From Puffinus mauretanicus (Eukaryota > Chordata > Aves > Procellariiformes > Procellariidae), in assembly GCA_023333565.1 (NCBI GenBank), contig JAJKFH010002273.1, positions 1,736,001-1,800,000 on the forward strand: DNA of 64,000 bases, read 5' to 3'. The position numbers and the translations under genes were made by a program. Shown here one piece after another: positions 61,640-64,000 of this stretch. Under the pieces are notes generated by a model. That model saw only the letters and a program-made list of their open reading frames with translations. It had not been told where the DNA came from and ran no database searches. How positions within the stretch are numbered: the stretch's first letter is position 1; each line of letters opens with the position of its first letter.

Positions 61640-62430
61640 AACTGTGTCGGCAAGAGCGAGATGTTCTCTGTGCACAGCCTGCAGCCCCGAGCAGGCCGGT
61701 TCGCGTGGGTCGAAAGCCTTGTTTGGTAGGGGCTGCCCGCGCTGGAGACAGCGCCAGCGCCTGAGGGGTTGATAAGCTGCCGAGCGCAGCCAGGCTTTGA
61801 ATGATGGCATGTCCACGGGCCGGGCCGGGGCAGAGGACTTGTGCGCACGGCCAGCTCTAAACCGTATTCTTTCTCTCTCTGATTCTTTTGTTGGGACAGC
61901 AGGTTCCCTTTCTCTCTGCTCCAATGTATGTCAAAAAGTTGATATATAGCATCAATCAGAGACTGCAGCTGAGGAGCCGCAGGAAAAAACCCTGGATGGA
62001 ACGGAGGGCTTTGGGGCTGCAATGTCTCTCAGGCACAGATGGGCACCTGTCACTACTACGGAGGCTGGCAGGCAGCATGGGAAGTTTAGCTGGGAGGACA
62101 GGTTATCCCGAGCTGTTGGTTTCCGGAGTGCTGCTGTTTACATGGGCAAGGTCTCCTCTGAAGCAGCCCGCCTTTCCCTGCGAGGCTGGTGCTGCTTATC
62201 CTGGCTCCACATCCTTCTGACAACGGAATGGGGATGAGCTGCCTGCAGCTGCCAGCCTGGTGCCAGCCCACTAATAACAGGAACAGGACTGGAGGGGGAG
62301 GGGAGGGTTTTGTAACCCCGTGGGCGTCAGGGCATCTATTTACACAGCGCGTAGCGCTGAGTCAGCCCAGCCTGGCTCATTTCTGGCCTTGGAGCGTCTG
62401 GGGGGCTCCGTGCTCCGTAGCTGGTGTTTA
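61640..62430. promoter_or_regulatory. CpG/GC-rich region, candidate promoter or first exon
   Basis: This is the only sizeable GC-rich, non-repeat stretch in the window. By hand count about 18-19 CpG dinucleotides lie in 61645-61865, where the surrounding DNA has very few. A second, looser CpG group lies at 62100-62420. It has blocks such as GGCCGGTTCGCG and CGGGCCGGGCCGGGG. No TATA box or start site can be assigned and either strand is possible. The plus strand has a 99-codon ATG frame at 61924-62220 (MYVKKLIYSINQRLQLRS at its start). The minus strand has frames of about 100 codons starting at non-ATG codons. I recognise none of these as a known protein. Confidence 0.5.
62356..62366. promoter_or_regulatory. 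AP-1 / Maf-type palindrome GCTGAGTCAGC
   Basis: An 11-bp perfect palindrome with the AP-1 core TGAGTCA, extended as in T-MARE sites bound by Maf/Nrf/Bach factors. It lies at the 3' edge of the CpG-rich region directly after GCGCGTAGC. Site presence alone does not show use. Confidence 0.35.
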
Positions 62431-63274
62431 ATAATGTATGCAAGTTCTGAGCTTCAGTTTAAAGTTCAAAGCTCAGTGTGACTATCGGTGTAAATGAGGC
62501 CATTGGACTTGTACAGTCTAAGCAGACCCTCTCTTTTCTGCCCTTGATACCCAGAGACAGTTTTCAGGATAGTTCCATTTCATGTCATCTTAGCGAAGGG
62601 AAAAGTCAGTATGTCTGCATACTTCTGCATAAACCATTCCTCTAAGTCTTTCAGTATATTTTTTATTGCTGCCCTTAAATTCTCATCAGTTTGTTGAGAT
62701 ACTTCTGAGTTATTGTGTCGAATGTTCTCTCTGTAACACACCCAGCACTATATATAAAGAGATTATAAAATCTTTGTATCATGTCACAGAAGCTGTTTTG
62801 CATACGTTTATTAGAAATCCAGTTTAATTCCTTTTTGTGTTAATGGGAAGGAAAATGCATACTTGCTAGTAGGTATTTCAAGTGGTAAAAATCCCTTGAT
62901 CTTTAATGGTAGTATTATTACTCTAACCTGTTCCACAGAACTGTAGAATAGTAAGCTGAGATGGTGTCTGAATGACATGATGACAAATCAGTTAAGTAAG
63001 TAACATTTATTCCTATTTTAAAAATACTGTGAATAATTGTGTTTTTCTAATGCACTGGCGTATTTTGTAAAGCATGGGTACTACTACTACAGTTAGAAAA
63101 GTGTTGTCATACAAGAAAGGTAAATTATCCTCTTCATTTAGAAGAAAGAGACTGCAGTCTGTGTGCCTGCATTCTTTCTTTCTTTCTGACCCCTGAGAAC
63201 ACGCATTGACTTCAAAAATCAACAGAAATCAAATGATGTGCTACTTAGTTTTAGAGTGCCTTTCATCTCAGTAT
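62431..63274. other. Unique AT-rich sequence
   Basis: No exon or repeat family was recognised. A TATATAAAG sequence near 62749-62759 resembles a TATA box but is expected by chance in AT-rich DNA. A (TTTC)4 repeat lies at 63172-63187. Confidence 0.55.
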
Positions 63275-63600
63275 AAATGTAGACCAGGAATGGACCTCCT
63301 GCATAACACAGGCCTTAGAATTTCACTCAGTAATTTTGACATCCAACCTGTAATTTGTGGTTGAGCTAGAGCATATCTTTAAGACAGACATCCAATCTTA
63401 ATTAAAAGATTTAAAATGAGGGAGAATCTACTACATTCCTTGTCTGTTGAGTGTTCTCTATATTTTCTGGGCTGAATTTGTCCAATTACAACTTTCAGCA
63501 ATTGAATTCTATCTTTCTGTTTGCCAGATTAAAGTATACTTATTTTCTTACAAGAAGTATTAATCTTTTTAGATACTTCACTGGGAAATAGTGTTTTAGG
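63275..63600 (-). mobile_element. Ancient CR1/L3-clade LINE 3' fragment
   Basis: The plus strand shows, in order, GAATTTCACTCAGTAATTTT, GTTGAGCTAGAGCATATCTT, ACATCCAATC, AAAGATTTAAAATGAGG, GAGAATCTACTACATTCC, GCTGAATTTGTCC and CAGATTAAAG. I recognise this series as an old amniote CR1-clade 3' end read antisense. The 'GGAGAATCCACCACATCCC' type block corresponds to the antisense of the ESPSLEVFK region in the younger CR1 copies. Identity is moderate and no reading frame survives. The left end is approximate. Confidence 0.7.
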
Positions 63601-64000
63601 TTTGACACACTGCAAACATAATCAGGGTGATGTTAAAAAAAAAAATTATAAAGTGCAGTACTTAACTGTATTTCTTTACATTGTTAATAGCTTGTGGTGC
63701 AAAATCAGTGTATTTCCTTATATTTTGCATGCATCATAAATACATAACAAGAATCCAAATATATGGATTTCTCTCTATATATATATGTTCACCAGAAAAA
63801 AACACAGCGTAACCTCAATTTCAGAGTTTTAAACAATCAGATTCATCTTAGAACGAAAAAGCTTTTATTTTACAGGCTCTGTTGTGTGCTATTTCTTAAT
63901 CTTATTTTTCCTTGAACTTTCGTATGGTCTTGCAAATCTGTTGTGACAATATCTTCCTACTGAGTTTCAGGTAAAGGGCAGGCGATACAAATGTAGAAAA
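63601..64000. other. Unique AT-rich sequence
   Basis: Contains an A10 run near 63640 and a (TA)n tract at 63775-63787. Nothing else was recognised. Confidence 0.6.

Noticed and set aside
61888..61923. Upstream extension of the plus-strand frame in the CpG-rich region
   Set aside because: The extension starts at TTG. Only the ATG at 61924 is plausible in a vertebrate, and it is listed with low interest.
62749..62759. TATATAAAG as a TATA box downstream of the CpG-rich region
   Set aside because: Such strings occur often by chance in AT-rich DNA, and there is no initiator, transcript or conserved context to support it.
1..64000. CRISPR arrays, operons, bacterial mobile elements or a novel defence system
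   Set aside because: No regularly spaced repeats with unique spacers, no long contiguous genes and no ribosome-binding sites. The sequence is vertebrate non-coding DNA with LINE and LTR insertions.

Overview
This window reads as a vertebrate, almost certainly bird, genomic segment: AT-rich, non-coding sequence carrying dispersed retroelements. The diagnostic evidence is three CR1 (chicken repeat 1) LINE copies with the typical ATTCTATG-type 3' tail, and a family of about 575-bp endogenous retrovirus LTRs that I recognise from bird genomes (my recollection, not a search, suggests Neoaves). I found no convincing host protein-coding exon, no tRNA, rRNA or other known RNA gene, no CRISPR array and nothing bacterial. 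Apart from the CR1 reverse-transcriptase remnants, the open frames are short, many begin at non-ATG codons, and they look like chance frames or antisense shadows of CR1.

Layout. 1-1002: sense CR1 fragment cut by the window edge, with a decayed RT reading frame. 1003-15978: unique AT-rich sequence with a few simple repeats and an ancient MIR-like SINE near 13.15-13.29 kb. 15979-16935: antisense CR1 of the same subfamily as the first. 17830-18085, 20975-21540 and 63275-63600: three heavily decayed ancient CR1/L3-clade fragments. 31911-32432: short antisense CR1 of a different 3'-end subtype. 43302-43881: solo ERV LTR. 51511-51689: imperfect palindromic, MITE-like element. 53592-55830: compact two-LTR endogenous retrovirus on the minus strand, about 2.24 kb in total. 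It has an intact tRNA-Lys primer-binding site but only about 1.09 kb between its LTRs, so gag, pro, pol and env are absent. 61640-62430: the only clear non-repeat CpG/GC-rich stretch, a candidate promoter or first-exon region.

The most unusual point is at the compact ERV. The distal end of its lower-coordinate LTR contains a patch that matches, colinearly over about 92 bp, the unique flank beyond the other LTR, as if empty-site and LTR sequence had been blended. This could be a real rearrangement or an assembly/haplotype artefact. The ERV also carries five imperfect units of about 48 bp in its leader, and all three LTRs preserve a perfect TGACGTCA site just upstream of the TATA box. I see no evidence of a previously undescribed multi-gene system. 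Repeat assignments rest on pattern recognition by eye, without database searches.
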